64,000 nucleotides of DNA from Mycobacterium sp. PO1 (GTDB taxonomy: Bacteria > Actinomycetota > Actinomycetes > Mycobacteriales > Mycobacteriaceae). Below the pieces are notes generated by a model, which ran no database searches, was not told where the DNA came from, and saw only the letters and a program-made list of their open reading frames with translations. The DNA lies in assembly GCF_017312405.1 (NCBI RefSeq), contig NZ_BLTG01000046.1, positions 95,666 through 159,665 on the forward strand, read 5' to 3'. Positions 52,861 through 62,277 of the stretch are shown here, one piece after another (the first letter of the stretch is position 1; each line of letters starts with the position of its first letter). Made by a program: the position numbers and the translations under genes.

Positions 52861-54060
52861 GTGACGGTCACCGGTGATTCCCCGAGGGACAGAACCCGGG
52901 TGCTGCTGCTGGGCAGCACCGGGTCGATCGGCACCCAGGCGCTCGACGTGATCGCCGCCAACCCGGACCGGTTCGAGGTCGTCGGGCTGGCCGCGGGCGG
53001 TGGAAACACCGATCTGCTCGCCAGGCAGCGGGCCGAGACCGGGGTGACGAACATCGCGGTGGCCGATCCGGCCGCCGCGCAGCGCCTCGGAGGTGTGCCG
53101 TACAGCGGTCCGCGCGCGGTGACCCGGCTGATCGAGGAGACCGCCGCCGGGCCCGGCGTCGACGTGGTGCTCAACGCGCTCGTGGGGGCGCTCGGTCTGG
53201 AACCGACACTCGCGGCGCTGGCCACCGGAGCGCGCCTGGCGCTGGCCAACAAGGAGTCGCTGGTGGCCGGCGGGCCGCTGGTGCTCAAGGCGGCCCGTCC
53301 GGGTCAGATCGTGCCCGTCGATTCCGAGCATTCCGCGTTGGCGCAGTGCCTGCGCGGAGGTGCCGCCGACGAGGTCGCCAAGCTGGTCCTGACCGCTTCC
53401 GGCGGTCCGTTCCGCGGCTGGAGCGCGGCCCAGCTCCACGGTGTCACACCCCAGCAGGCCGGCAGCCATCCCACCTGGTCGATGGGGCCGATGAACACTC
53501 TCAACTCCGCGTCCCTGGTGAACAAGGGCCTCGAGCTGATCGAGACGCACCTTCTGTTCGGGGTCGATTACGACCGCATCGAGGTCGTTGTGCATCCGCA
53601 GTCCATCGTGCATTCGATGGTGACGTTCACCGACGGTTCGACGCTGGCGCAGGCCAGCCCGCCCGACATGAAGTTGCCGATCGCGTTGGCGCTGGGCTGG
53701 CCGTCACGGGTGGCCGCGGCAGCGCCGGCCTGCGACTTCAGCACCGCAGCGCGCTGGGACTTCGAGCCGCTCGACGACGCCGTTTTTCCCGCCGTGGAGC
53801 TGGCCCGGGCGGCCGGCCGAGGTGGCGGCTGCCTGCCTGCGGTCTACAACGCGGCCAACGAAGAGGCCGCGCAGGCCTTTCTCGACGGGCGCATTCCTTT
53901 CCCGGCGATCGTGGGCACGGTGGCGCAGGTCGTGCGCGGTGCCGACCAGTGGGCGGCCGAACCAGCTACCGTGGATGAGGTGCTCGACGCGCAGGACTGG
54001 GCCCGCGACCGGGCGCGGCGCGTCGTCGAGCACGACCACGCAGGTACTGCAAGGAGATAG
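52861..54060 (+). CDS. dxr: 1-deoxy-D-xylulose 5-phosphate reductoisomerase
   Basis: Encodes 399 residues from GTG. It makes 2-C-methylerythritol 4-phosphate, the committed step of the MEP isoprenoid pathway, with NADPH and a divalent metal. The NADPH loop is GSTGSIG (residues 18-24), the metal site VDSEHSA is near residue 155, and the active-site loop MGPMNTLNSASLVNKGLE is intact. The mycobacterial order dxr-rip1-ispG is as in M. tuberculosis Rv2870c-Rv2868c, from memory. Confidence 0.98.
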   Translation: MTVTGDSPRDRTRVLLLGSTGSIGTQALDVIAANPDRFEVVGLAAGGGNTDLLARQRAETGVTNIAVADPAAAQRLGGVPYSGPRAVTRLIEETAAGPGVDVVLNALVGALGLEPTLAALATGARLALANKESLVAGGPLVLKAARPGQIVPVDSEHSALAQCLRGGAADEVAKLVLTASGGPFRGWSAAQLHGVTPQQAGSHPTWSMGPMNTLNSASLVNKGLELIETHLLFGVDYDRIEVVVHPQSIVHSMVTFTDGSTLAQASPPDMKLPIALALGWPSRVAAAAPACDFSTAARWDFEPLDDAVFPAVELARAAGRGGGCLPAVYNAANEEAAQAFLDGRIPFPAIVGTVAQVVRGADQWAAEPATVDEVLDAQDWARDRARRVVEHDHAGTARR

Positions 54061-54075
54061 GGAACTGGCCGCCTC

Positions 54076-55317
54076 ATGATGTTCGCGATCGGCGTCGTGC
54101 TCTTCGCACTCGCCATCCTGCTGTCGGTGGCGCTGCACGAATGCGGCCACATGTGGGTGGCCCGCGCCACCGGGATGAAGGTGCGCCGCTACTTCGTCGG
54201 TTTCGGCCCCACCCTGTGGTCCACTCGCCGGGCCAACAAGCTCGGCGAAACCGAGTACGGCGTCAAGGCGGTTCCGCTCGGCGGCTTCTGCGACATCGCC
54301 GGCATGACGTCGGTCGAGGAACTGGCACCTGACGAGCGCCCCTACGCGATGTACCGGCAGAAGACCTGGAAGCGCGTCGCCGTGCTCGCCGCCGGCCCCG
54401 GGATGAACTTCGTCATCGGGTTCGTGTTGATCTATGCCATCGCGATCATCTGGGGGCTGCCGAACCTGAATCAGCCGACCACCGCCATGGTGGGCGAGAC
54501 CTCCTGCGTGAAGTCCGAGGTCAGCCAGGGTGAGCTGGGGGACTGCCTGGTGTCCAGCCCGGCCGCTGCGGCCGGCATCCGCGCGGGTGACGTCGTGGTC
54601 GCGGTCGGTGACACCCCGGTGGCGAACTTCGACGAGTTGGTCGAGGCGGTCCGGCCGCTGAACGGACCCACCGAATTCACCGTGCAGCGCGACCAGGACG
54701 GACGCACCGAGGAGTTCACCACCACCGTCGACGTCACCCCGAGCCAGCGTTACGTGGCTGCAGACGCGGCCGATGCCGCACCGGTACCCACCGACGTCGG
54801 CACCATCGGGGTGACCGCAGCGATCTTCGGGCCCACCCAGTACAACCCGCTGGCCGCGGTGCCCGCCACCTTCGCCTTCACCGGCGATCTCGCCGTCGAA
54901 CTGGGCAAGGCGCTGGCCAAGATCCCCACCAAGGTCGGCGCGCTCGTCGATTCCATCGGCGGTGGCGAGCGCGATCCCGAAACCCCGATCAGCGTCGTCG
55001 GTGCCAGCATCATCGGCGGCGACACCGTCGACCAGGGGCTGTGGGTGGCGTTCTGGTTCTTCCTGGCGCAGCTGAATTTCGTGCTGGGCGCGGTGAACCT
55101 GATCCCGCTGCTGCCGTTCGACGGCGGCCACATCGCGATCGCGGTGTTCGAGAAGCTGCGCAACCTGTTCCGGTCCGCGCGTGGCATGGTGGCCGCCGCC
55201 CCGGTGAACTACCTGAAGTTGATGCCGGCCACCTACGTCGTCCTGGTCGTGGTGGCCGGATACATGTTGTTGACGGTCACCGCCGACTTCGTCAACCCGA
55301 TCAGACCCTTCCAGTAG
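54076..55317 (+). CDS. rip1: Site-2 zinc metalloprotease Rip1 (RseP family)
   Basis: Encodes 413 residues. It cleaves anti-sigma factors and PbpB within the membrane. Zinc ligands are His21 and His25 in HECGH (with Glu22), in the first helix, and Asp349 in LPFDGG in the third. A PDZ domain (about residues 155-225, AGIRAGDVVVAVGDTPVANFDELV) sits between. At least four membrane helices. The 15-base gap to dxr suits one transcript. Confidence 0.96.
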   Translation: MMFAIGVVLFALAILLSVALHECGHMWVARATGMKVRRYFVGFGPTLWSTRRANKLGETEYGVKAVPLGGFCDIAGMTSVEELAPDERPYAMYRQKTWKRVAVLAAGPGMNFVIGFVLIYAIAIIWGLPNLNQPTTAMVGETSCVKSEVSQGELGDCLVSSPAAAAGIRAGDVVVAVGDTPVANFDELVEAVRPLNGPTEFTVQRDQDGRTEEFTTTVDVTPSQRYVAADAADAAPVPTDVGTIGVTAAIFGPTQYNPLAAVPATFAFTGDLAVELGKALAKIPTKVGALVDSIGGGERDPETPISVVGASIIGGDTVDQGLWVAFWFFLAQLNFVLGAVNLIPLLPFDGGHIAIAVFEKLRNLFRSARGMVAAAPVNYLKLMPATYVVLVVVAGYMLLTVTADFVNPIRPFQ

Positions 55318-55324
55318 GAGAACG

Positions 55325-56479
55325 ATGACCTCCATAGGTCTGGGCATGCCGGCACCGCCGGCCCCTGTTTTGGCCCCCCGCCGCACCACCCGTCAGCTGA
55401 TGGTCCGCGATGTCGGGGTCGGCAGCGAGCACCCCATCTCGGTGCAGTCGATGTGCACCACCAAGACCCACGACATCAACTCCACGCTGCAGCAGATCGC
55501 CGAGCTGACCGCGTCGGGTTGCGACATCGTCCGCGTGGCGTGCCCGCGCCAGGAGGACGCCGACGCGCTTCCGACGATTGCCAAGAAGTCGCAGATCCCC
55601 GTGATCGCCGACATCCATTTCCAGCCGAAATACATCTTCGCCGCCATCGACGCCGGTTGCGCCGCGGTGCGGGTCAACCCGGGCAACATCAAGGAATTCG
55701 ACGGCCGGGTGAAGGAAGTCGCGAAGGCTGCGGCGTCCGCCGGTATCCCGATCCGCATCGGCGTCAACGCCGGATCGTTGGACAAGCGCTTCATGGAGAA
55801 GTACGGCAAGGCCACCCCCGAGGCGCTCGTCGAGTCGGCGCTCTGGGAGGCGTCACTGTTCGAGGAGCACGGTTTCGGCGACATCAAGATCAGCGTCAAG
55901 CACAACGACCCCGTCGTCATGGTCGCGGCCTACGAGCAGCTCGCCGAGCAGTGCGACTATCCGCTGCACCTCGGCGTGACCGAGGCGGGCCCGGCCTTCC
56001 AGGGCACGATCAAGTCGGCGGTCGCGTTCGGCGCTCTGCTGTCGCGGGGCATCGGTGACACCATCCGGGTCTCGTTGTCGGCGCCGCCGGCCGAAGAGGT
56101 CAAGGTGGGCATCCAGATCCTGGAATCGCTCAACCTGCGGCCCCGGTCCCTGGAGATCGTCTCCTGCCCGTCGTGCGGGCGGGCCCAGGTCGACGTCTAC
56201 ACCTTGGCCAACGAGGTGACCGCCGGCCTGGAGGGCATGGAGGTGCCGTTGCGGGTGGCGGTGATGGGGTGCGTCGTCAACGGTCCGGGCGAGGCTCGGG
56301 AAGCTGACCTCGGTGTGGCCTCGGGCAACGGCAAGGGTCAGATCTTCGTCAAGGGTGAGGTCATCAAGACCGTTCCGGAGGCGCAGATCGTGGAGACGTT
56401 GATCGAAGAGGCGCTGCGAATCGCGGAAGAACGCGGTTTGGAGGATGCCAGCGGTTCACCGGTTGTGACCGTAAGCTAG
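55325..56479 (+). CDS. ispG: 4-hydroxy-3-methylbut-2-en-1-yl diphosphate synthase (IspG/GcpE)
   Basis: Encodes 384 residues with AGGAGAACG before the ATG. It reduces the cyclic diphosphate intermediate of the MEP pathway. The 4Fe-4S ligands are Cys281 and Cys284 (CPSCGR) and Cys316 (CVVNGPGE), with Glu323 as the fourth ligand. The TIM barrel occupies the N-terminal 260 residues. Same transcript as dxr and rip1 by spacing. Confidence 0.98.
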   Translation: MTSIGLGMPAPPAPVLAPRRTTRQLMVRDVGVGSEHPISVQSMCTTKTHDINSTLQQIAELTASGCDIVRVACPRQEDADALPTIAKKSQIPVIADIHFQPKYIFAAIDAGCAAVRVNPGNIKEFDGRVKEVAKAAASAGIPIRIGVNAGSLDKRFMEKYGKATPEALVESALWEASLFEEHGFGDIKISVKHNDPVVMVAAYEQLAEQCDYPLHLGVTEAGPAFQGTIKSAVAFGALLSRGIGDTIRVSLSAPPAEEVKVGIQILESLNLRPRSLEIVSCPSCGRAQVDVYTLANEVTAGLEGMEVPLRVAVMGCVVNGPGEAREADLGVASGNGKGQIFVKGEVIKTVPEAQIVETLIEEALRIAEERGLEDASGSPVVTVS

Positions 56480-56539
56480 ACCACAGGCCCCCCGGGCGTG
56501 CGGGTCGGCTGCTCAGGATTTGTCGCAGAAAGAGTCCAG

Positions 56540-57394
56540 ATGTCGGCTCCTCCGCTTTTCCGTCTCGTCGACGAGCGAAGGGTGTCGGTGGCGCGCGACA
56601 TCACCGCCGTGCGCGACGTTCTCGACTCCGACCCCGTAGCCGCGTGCATGGTCGCCTCCCGCGTAGCCGAGCACGGCATCGAGCCGTCGGCCATCGGCGG
56701 AGAGCTCTGGACGCGGCGCCGGGTCAACGAGTCGCTGTGTTACGCCGGCGCCAATCTGATTCCGCTGCGGGGCGCGCTGGGTGATCTCAACGCGTTCGCC
56801 GACAAGGCCATGAGCAGTCCGCGCCGGTGCTCGTCGCTGGTCGGGCGCGCGGAGCTCGTGCTGCCGATGTGGCAGCGACTCGAACAGGTGTGGGGCCCCG
56901 CGCGCGACGTGCGCTCCCATCAACCCTTGATGGCGCTGAACACCGCGCCCGTCTGCGCGATCGACCCCGCGGTGCGCCCGGTGCGCATGGAGGAACTCGA
57001 CGCCTACCTCGTCGCCGCGGTCGACATGTTCATCGGTGAGGTCGGTATCGATCCCCGCCTGGGCGACGGTGGCCGCGGTTACCGCCGCCGCGTCGCGTCG
57101 CTGATCGCCTCGGGGCGGGCCTGGGCACGCTTCGAGCGTGGGCAGGTGGTGTTCAAGGCCGAGGTCGGTTCACAGTCACCGGCGGTGGGCCAGATCCAGG
57201 GTGTCTGGGTGCACCCGGACCGGCGGGGCCGCGGCCTGGGTACCGCGGGGACCGCCGCGCTGGCTGCGGCCGTGGTCGCCGGTGGCCGCATCGCCAGCCT
57301 GTACGTCAACAGCTTCAACACCGTGGCGCGGGCGACTTACGCACGCATCGGATTCGTCGAGGTCGGCTCGTTCGCGACAGTGCTGCTGGACTGA
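56540..57394 (+). CDS. GNAT-family acetyltransferase
   Basis: Encodes 284 residues from the chosen ATG; an upstream GTG-type start at 56498 would add 14 residues. The C-terminal GNAT core is clear: VWVHPDRRGRGLGTAGTAALA is the acetyl-CoA loop, followed by LYVNSFNTVARATYARIGFVEVG. The N-terminal half is an unassigned domain (DITAVRDVLDSDPVAACMVASRVAEHG) characteristic of this mycobacterial protein (Rv2867c-type). Substrate unknown. Confidence 0.88.
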   Translation: MSAPPLFRLVDERRVSVARDITAVRDVLDSDPVAACMVASRVAEHGIEPSAIGGELWTRRRVNESLCYAGANLIPLRGALGDLNAFADKAMSSPRRCSSLVGRAELVLPMWQRLEQVWGPARDVRSHQPLMALNTAPVCAIDPAVRPVRMEELDAYLVAAVDMFIGEVGIDPRLGDGGRGYRRRVASLIASGRAWARFERGQVVFKAEVGSQSPAVGQIQGVWVHPDRRGRGLGTAGTAALAAAVVAGGRIASLYVNSFNTVARATYARIGFVEVGSFATVLLD

Positions 57395-57546
57395 CGCTGA
57401 CTGGGTTGACGTTGCTGGAACGACGTCGCTGAATTGACTTGCTGGTTCAAGCTCGGCCGGAACGCCGCGCGCGTGCCGACTGTGTCGATGGATTGATCGT
57501 GCCGGATCGACCTTGGCGCACTGCGTGACACGTACGCTTGCTGTCC

Positions 57547-58224
57547 ATGACCGAGGACATGGACGGGCACGAGGCCGGCGCTGAACGCAGAGCCATCGCC
57601 GATGCCCTCGTACGCGCGCTGGACCGTCGCCACGAGGTCCTCGACGCCGTGGTCGCCTCGGAGGACTACGACGCCGCGATCGACGCCATCGCCGATCTGC
57701 TCGACACCTCTGCTCCAGCGGCCGAAGCTGTGCTGAGGTTGTCCTTCGATCGGCTCACCAAGGTCGCGCGCAACCGAATCGCCGCTGAATTGCAGGACCT
57801 GAGCAGTCAGTCGGCGATTTTCACCCCGCCTGAGCCTCCCGGAGGGCGGGCCCGGCGGCTGATGTTGCGGCCGTTCACCGCGGAGGAGGACCGCGACATC
57901 TTCGCGGCCCGCACCGAGGACATCCGCCTGGCTGGCGATGGTACCCAAGTCCCGGCCGGCGACCTCGGCGACGAAATCCGGGGCGCAATGGCGCGTTTCG
58001 CCGCCGAGGAGGCCGCCTGGCTGGTGGCCGAGGTTGGTTCGACCAAAGTCGGCATGGTGTTCGGTGAACTCGCCGACGGAGAGGTCGACGTCCGGATCTG
58101 GATTCACCCGGCGCATCGCAAGCAGGGCTACGGCACCGCCGCGCTGCGCGCGTCCCGGTCGGAGATGGCGGCGTACTTTCCGGCTGCGCCGCTGGTGGTG
58201 CGGGCAGCGGCCGCCGGCGCATAG
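57547..58224 (+). CDS. GNAT-type protein with N-terminal helical domain
   Basis: Encodes 225 residues. The first half resembles the C-terminal tail of topoisomerase IV/gyrase A subunits (YDAAIDAIADLLDTSAPAAEAVLRLSFDRLTK, as in VLDMRLQRLT). The second half has a weak GNAT pattern, LVAEVGSTKVGMVFG then IHPAHRKQGYGTAALR. The acetyl-CoA loop is intact; other family motifs are poor. It is separate from the upstream GNAT by 152 bases with no recognised element. Function unknown. Confidence 0.7.
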   Translation: MTEDMDGHEAGAERRAIADALVRALDRRHEVLDAVVASEDYDAAIDAIADLLDTSAPAAEAVLRLSFDRLTKVARNRIAAELQDLSSQSAIFTPPEPPGGRARRLMLRPFTAEEDRDIFAARTEDIRLAGDGTQVPAGDLGDEIRGAMARFAAEEAAWLVAEVGSTKVGMVFGELADGEVDVRIWIHPAHRKQGYGTAALRASRSEMAAYFPAAPLVVRAAAAGA

Positions 58225-58326
58225 CCCCGTCGCGCGGGCGGGAGCGCGGGCATGGCCGCCGGTTCGTAGCCGCGGGCCGGGCGCTGGCAGTGGCCGCCGG
58301 TCCGTAGCCGCGGGCGGGGCGCGAGC

Positions 58327-58372
58327 GTACGGTTTCTGACAGAAATCGCCCGATATTCATCAGAAACCGTAC
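58327..58372. repeat. 46-bp inverted-repeat element (REP/MITE-like)
   Basis: GTACGGTTTCTGA (58327-58339) and TCAGAAACCGTAC (58360-58372) are perfect inverted copies, 13 bases each, around a 20-base AT-richer loop. It lies between GC-rich repeats in an intergenic space, like dispersed REP-type elements. Whether it occurs elsewhere in the genome cannot be seen here. Confidence 0.6.
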
Positions 58373-58392
58373 TTTCGCGGCCAGGGGCTACG

Positions 58393-58507
58393 GCCGCGGG
58401 CGAGGGGACAGCCCGCTCGCGTGGTGAGGGGATAGCCCGCTCGCGCGGGCGAGTGAGAGCCAGCCGCGGGCGAGGGGATAGCCCGCTCGCGCGGGCGAGT
58501 GAGAGCC
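58393..58507. repeat. Degenerate GC-rich direct repeat array
   Basis: The core GAGGGGATAGCCCGCTCGC is found at 58402 (with ACA for ATA), 58426 and 58472; the last two are followed by an identical GCGGGCGAGTGAGAGCC. Period is 24 then 46 bases, so the copies are uneven. The array contains many overlapping hairpins. Confidence 0.6.
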
Positions 58508-58637
58508 GTCGCGGGCTCGCATGTCGGGCCACAGTCGCGGGCGCATAACTCCGTCGCGGGTGCGCGATCTCCGACCCGAGGTGCCTCTCGGCGTGCCTGC
58601 GCCGAAACCGGATCGTTATTTCTTAACATTCGTCTCA

Positions 58638-60452
58638 ATGGTCACACTGATCTCATCCGTAACACGCGCCGTCGCCGTGGTGTCCGCTGTCGCGACCGTG
58701 GCCGCGCTCAGTGCATGCACCCCGCGTCCCGACGGGCCCGAGCCGGTCGCCGAACGGTTCTTCGTCGCCCTGGCCGAGGGGGACACCTCCGAGGCCAGCG
58801 CGTTCGCCGATCGCCCCGAACTCGCGCGCGCCGCGCTCAACGAGGCGTGGGCGGGTCTGCAGGCGACCGGCTTGGACGCCCAGATCCTGAGCTCCAAGTA
58901 CGCCGAGGACACCGGGAGCATCGCCTACCGCTACACCTGGCACCTGCCCAAGGACCGGACCTGGAGTTACGACGGCCGGCTGAACATGATCCGGGACGAC
59001 GGACGGTGGCAGGTGCGATGGAGCGCCACCGACATCCACCCGCGGCTGGGCGAGAACCAGACATTCGCTCTGCGCGCCGACGATCCGCCGCGCGCCTCGG
59101 TGCACGAGCGCAGCGGCACGAACGTGTTGGTGCCCGGATACCGCTACCACTTCGCGCTGGATGCCCAGCAGGCCGGCAGCGCTCTGATGCCCACCGCCCG
59201 CGTCGTCGCCGATGTGCTCCGCCGGTTCGACAACACCCTCGATGCCCAGCGTCTGGCCGAGCAGTCCAGTTCGATCAAGGGGCCGCTGAGCCTGATCACG
59301 CTGCGCAAGGCCGACCACGACGAGGTCGTGGGCGCCCTGGCCGCGCTGCCCGGGGTGGTGATCACGCCGCAGCCCGAAATGGTGCCCACCGACCAGGACT
59401 TCGCGCCCACCTTGATCAACGAGATCAAGAAGACGGTGACCGATGATCTGGACGGGACGCCGGGCTGGCGGGTCGTCACGGTCAACCAGAACGGCGCCGA
59501 CGTCGACGTGCTGCACGAGGTGCGCGGTGACCCGGCGCCGTCGGTCAGCATCAGCCTGGACCGGTCGGTGCAGGAGGCGGCGCAGAACGCCGTCGACACC
59601 ACCGGTAAGCAGGCGATGATCGTCGTGATCCGACCCTCTACCGGCGAAATCCTGGCCGTGGCGCAGAACGAGGCCGCCGACCGGGAGGGTCCGATCGCCA
59701 CGATGGGCCTCTACCCACCGGGGTCGACGTTCAAGATCGTCACCGCGGGTGCGGCCATCGAACGCGACATGGCGACTCCCAACACGCTGCTGGGATGTCC
59801 CGGGCAGATGGACATCGGCCACCGCAGCGTGCCCAACTACGGCGGCTTCGACCTCGGCACCGTGCCGATGTCCCGGGCCTTCGCCAGCTCCTGCAACACC
59901 ACGTTCGCCGAGCTGGCCAGCCGGATGCCGCCGCGCGGGCTCACCCAGGCCGCCGCGCAGTACGGCATCGGACCCGACTACCGCATCGCCGGACTTCCCA
60001 CGGTCAGCGGGTCGGTGCCCCCCACGGTGAATCTCACCGAGCGCACCGAGGACGGTTTCGGTCAGGGCAAGGTGGTGGCCAGCCCGTTCGGCATGGCGCT
60101 GGCGGCGGCGACGGTAGCGGCCGGGCACACCCCGGTGCCGAAGCTCATCGACGGCCGGGAGACCGAAATCACCGGGGACCGGGCCCAGATTCCGGCCGAG
60201 GTCGTGGAAAGTCTGCGACCGATGATGCGGCTGGTGGTGACCAACGGGACCGCCGAAGATCTCCAGGGTGCCGGTGACGTGCGCGGCAAGACCGGCGAAG
60301 CGGAGTTCGCGGGCGGCTCGCATTCCTGGTTCACCGGATACCGCGGGGACATGGCGTTCTCGGCGCTGATCGTCGGCGGCGGCAGCTCGGAATACGCGGT
60401 GCGCATGCTCAAGGGCATGCTCGACGCCCTCCCGCCCGATTTCCTGGCCTGA
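58638..60452 (+). CDS. Penicillin-binding protein (lipoprotein, Rv2864c type)
   Basis: Encodes 604 residues. The signal ends in a lipobox, ALSAC near residue 30, so it is a membrane-bound lipoprotein. The NTF2-like/MecA-N domain (about residues 40-140) and the dimerisation region precede the transpeptidase. Active-site motifs are Ser363-x-x-Lys366 (STFK), Ser418-x-Asn420 (SCN) and Lys551-Thr-Gly (KTG). It crosslinks peptidoglycan. From memory M. tuberculosis Rv2864c follows the ispG block in the same way. Confidence 0.94.
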   Translation: MVTLISSVTRAVAVVSAVATVAALSACTPRPDGPEPVAERFFVALAEGDTSEASAFADRPELARAALNEAWAGLQATGLDAQILSSKYAEDTGSIAYRYTWHLPKDRTWSYDGRLNMIRDDGRWQVRWSATDIHPRLGENQTFALRADDPPRASVHERSGTNVLVPGYRYHFALDAQQAGSALMPTARVVADVLRRFDNTLDAQRLAEQSSSIKGPLSLITLRKADHDEVVGALAALPGVVITPQPEMVPTDQDFAPTLINEIKKTVTDDLDGTPGWRVVTVNQNGADVDVLHEVRGDPAPSVSISLDRSVQEAAQNAVDTTGKQAMIVVIRPSTGEILAVAQNEAADREGPIATMGLYPPGSTFKIVTAGAAIERDMATPNTLLGCPGQMDIGHRSVPNYGGFDLGTVPMSRAFASSCNTTFAELASRMPPRGLTQAAAQYGIGPDYRIAGLPTVSGSVPPTVNLTERTEDGFGQGKVVASPFGMALAAATVAAGHTPVPKLIDGRETEITGDRAQIPAEVVESLRPMMRLVVTNGTAEDLQGAGDVRGKTGEAEFAGGSHSWFTGYRGDMAFSALIVGGGSSEYAVRMLKGMLDALPPDFLA

Positions 60453-60473
60453 CGGCGGTACCGTGGGAGGGTC

Positions 60474-61115
60474 ATGACCGACATCAACCACGGCAGAACC
60501 CACCGCGTCGCCGACGCGTCGTTGGTGCGCGCGTCGGCGGATGCCGTCGAGATGAGGATCTCCGACGCCGACCGCAACGGCACGCTGCGCCGACTGCACA
60601 ACGCGGTGGCCCTCGGACTCATCGACATCGACGAGTTCGAGGAACGCTCGGCGATGGTGGCGCGGGCCAGGCTGCGGTCGGAGTTGGACGCCCTGGTCGG
60701 CGACCTGCCCGGACCGGGGGCGATCGTCACCTCGGCGGCCGACCGCGTCGAGTTGCGCGGTGTGCTGGGCTCGCTGACTCGCCAGGGCGAATGGATCGTG
60801 CCGACTCGGCTGGCGCTGCACCGCCGGATGGGTTCGGTCGACCTCGACCTGACCCGGGCCCGGTTCGCCGGCCCCATCGTGGTAATCGAGTTGGATCTGG
60901 TGTTCGGTGGGCTCGAACTGCGACTTCCCGACGGGGCGAGTGCCTCCATCGACGATGTCGAGGTCAACGTCGGCCGCGCCCACGATCACCGTAAAGACGC
61001 CCCCGCGGAGGGGAAGCCGCACGTCATCCTCACCGGCAAGGTGGTCTGCGGTTCGGTCGACGTGCGAGGCCCCCGAAAGGGATGGCGGCGCAACCGGTTC
61101 GCCCGCACTACCTGA
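60474..61115 (+). CDS. DUF1707-domain protein
   Basis: Encodes 213 residues. DUF1707 covers about residues 20-75 (MRISDADRNGTLRRLHNAVALGLIDIDEFEERSAMVARARLRSELDALVGDLPG, in pieces). The rest, including VVIELDLVFGGLELRLPDGA, is a beta-rich DUF2154-like part. These proteins are often near cell-envelope genes; function unknown. It overlaps the convergent sulfotransferase gene by 8 bases. Confidence 0.87.
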   Translation: MTDINHGRTHRVADASLVRASADAVEMRISDADRNGTLRRLHNAVALGLIDIDEFEERSAMVARARLRSELDALVGDLPGPGAIVTSAADRVELRGVLGSLTRQGEWIVPTRLALHRRMGSVDLDLTRARFAGPIVVIELDLVFGGLELRLPDGASASIDDVEVNVGRAHDHRKDAPAEGKPHVILTGKVVCGSVDVRGPRKGWRRNRFARTT

Positions 61116-62277
61116 GGGGTTCCTCGGCCACGCCGTAGCGCTCCTGGTATCGGCGCACCCGCTGTCGCACCTCGCCGGCGTCGAGACCGGTGTCTGCCCA
61201 GCGGTAGCGCGTACCGCCGTGGTCGCCGGGATGCGCAGCCAGGTGTTCACGCATCCGGGTCTCGGTGGCGCAGTTCAGTTCTCGGCCCATCGCCGTGTAC
61301 AGCGTCCGGACAGTGGCCAGCGGGTCACGCATGAATTCGGTGAAGTGCACGTCGATGACCTGGCTGTCGGGCACCACGCCGGAATCTCGCATCTCGATGG
61401 CCCGGTCCAGCCCGACGACGATCTCTTCGCAGGACTGGGCGGCGCAGTCGGTGATCGAGGATTCGTCGGAGGCCAGCCGCCGTAGATGGTGGGTCAGCGC
61501 GCTGATCGAGGAGATGACGTTGAGGGGGTCGCGGTGGGTCTGCACGATCAGAGCGTCCGGATACTCGGCGACGAGCGCCTCGAGTTGCCACAGATGCGCC
61601 GGCGATTTCAGCAGCCACTGACCGCCGACGGCGGATTGCAGGTGCTGCAGGAACATCCGGTGGTACCGGTAGGCCGGCCCATGGTCGGCTTCGTTGAGTA
61701 GCCACCGGTAGTAGTCGGGCAGGCGGTACTGCACCGAGAAGATCATGCTGGTGAACTGACCGGCGGTCATGCGCACGCATTCCTGGCCGACTCGCGCCCC
61801 CATCGGGTGATGCACCAGCAGGCCGGGCACGATCTGCTCGGACATCTCGATGCCGGCCTGGGTCGCGGCGATGCGCGGGTCGGTGTCGTACTCCCTCGGG
61901 TCGGGGAGAGGGTGTGGGTTGTCCACCTCCCAGGTCAGCGGCGCCCGTAGTTCGGGGTCGGTGGCCAGCAGATCGAACAGGATGGTGGTGCCGGTGCGGG
62001 GCTGGCCCACGATGACGATGGGCCGTTCGACCGGTGCGGTGGTGACCTCGGGGTGGCTCGTGCGCCACGCGATGATCTGGAGGCGGTGGGTCAGCGCGCG
62101 TACGAGGTCGGTCGAGGCGATCTCGACCCCGAGCGCGTTGAGTCGGGCCTGGCTGATCAGACCGTCGCACAGCCTGTTCAGCCCCTCGCGCCAGCTGTCC
62201 TCCCCGAAGTCGTCACAGCCGGCGGCGTGGCAGGCCTGCTCGATCAGGTCGTCAGGGCGGAAGCGTGCCGCGATCAT
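61108..62277 (-). CDS. Sulfotransferase-family protein (PAPS-dependent)
   Basis: Encodes 389 residues. The PAPS loop VIVGQPRTGTTILFDLLATD is near residue 95, and LLKSPAHLWQLEAL then IVQTHRDPLNVISSI give the 3'-phosphate-binding block. Such enzymes sulfate hydroxyl groups; mycobacteria use them on sterol-like or glycolipid substrates. The ATG overlaps the stop of the DUF1214 gene (ATGA), so the two are coupled. Confidence 0.9.
   Translation of the reverse strand: MIAARFRPDDLIEQACHAAGCDDFGEDSWREGLNRLCDGLISQARLNALGVEIASTDLVRALTHRLQIIAWRTSHPEVTTAPVERPIVIVGQPRTGTTILFDLLATDPELRAPLTWEVDNPHPLPDPREYDTDPRIAATQAGIEMSEQIVPGLLVHHPMGARVGQECVRMTAGQFTSMIFSVQYRLPDYYRWLLNEADHGPAYRYHRMFLQHLQSAVGGQWLLKSPAHLWQLEALVAEYPDALIVQTHRDPLNVISSISALTHHLRRLASDESSITDCAAQSCEEIVVGLDRAIEMRDSGVVPDSQVIDVHFTEFMRDPLATVRTLYTAMGRELNCATETRMREHLAAHPGDHGGTRYRWADTGLDAGEVRQRVRRYQERYGVAEEPLR

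Larger units (their letters stand above)
58225..58637. other. Gene-free, repeat-rich interval before the PBP gene
   Basis: These 413 bases hold no supported gene. They contain repeated GCGGGC/CGCGGGC blocks, the 46-base inverted-repeat element at 58327-58372 and a degenerate array at 58393-58507. The last part has the presumed PBP ribosome/promoter zone (TTATTTCTTAACATT at 58616-58630), AT-rich by contrast with the surroundings. Confidence 0.6.

Noticed and set aside
58653..61250. Long minus-strand open frame opposite the PBP and DUF1707 genes
   Set aside because: Same reason: antisense of well-supported genes, with biased composition and no motifs.
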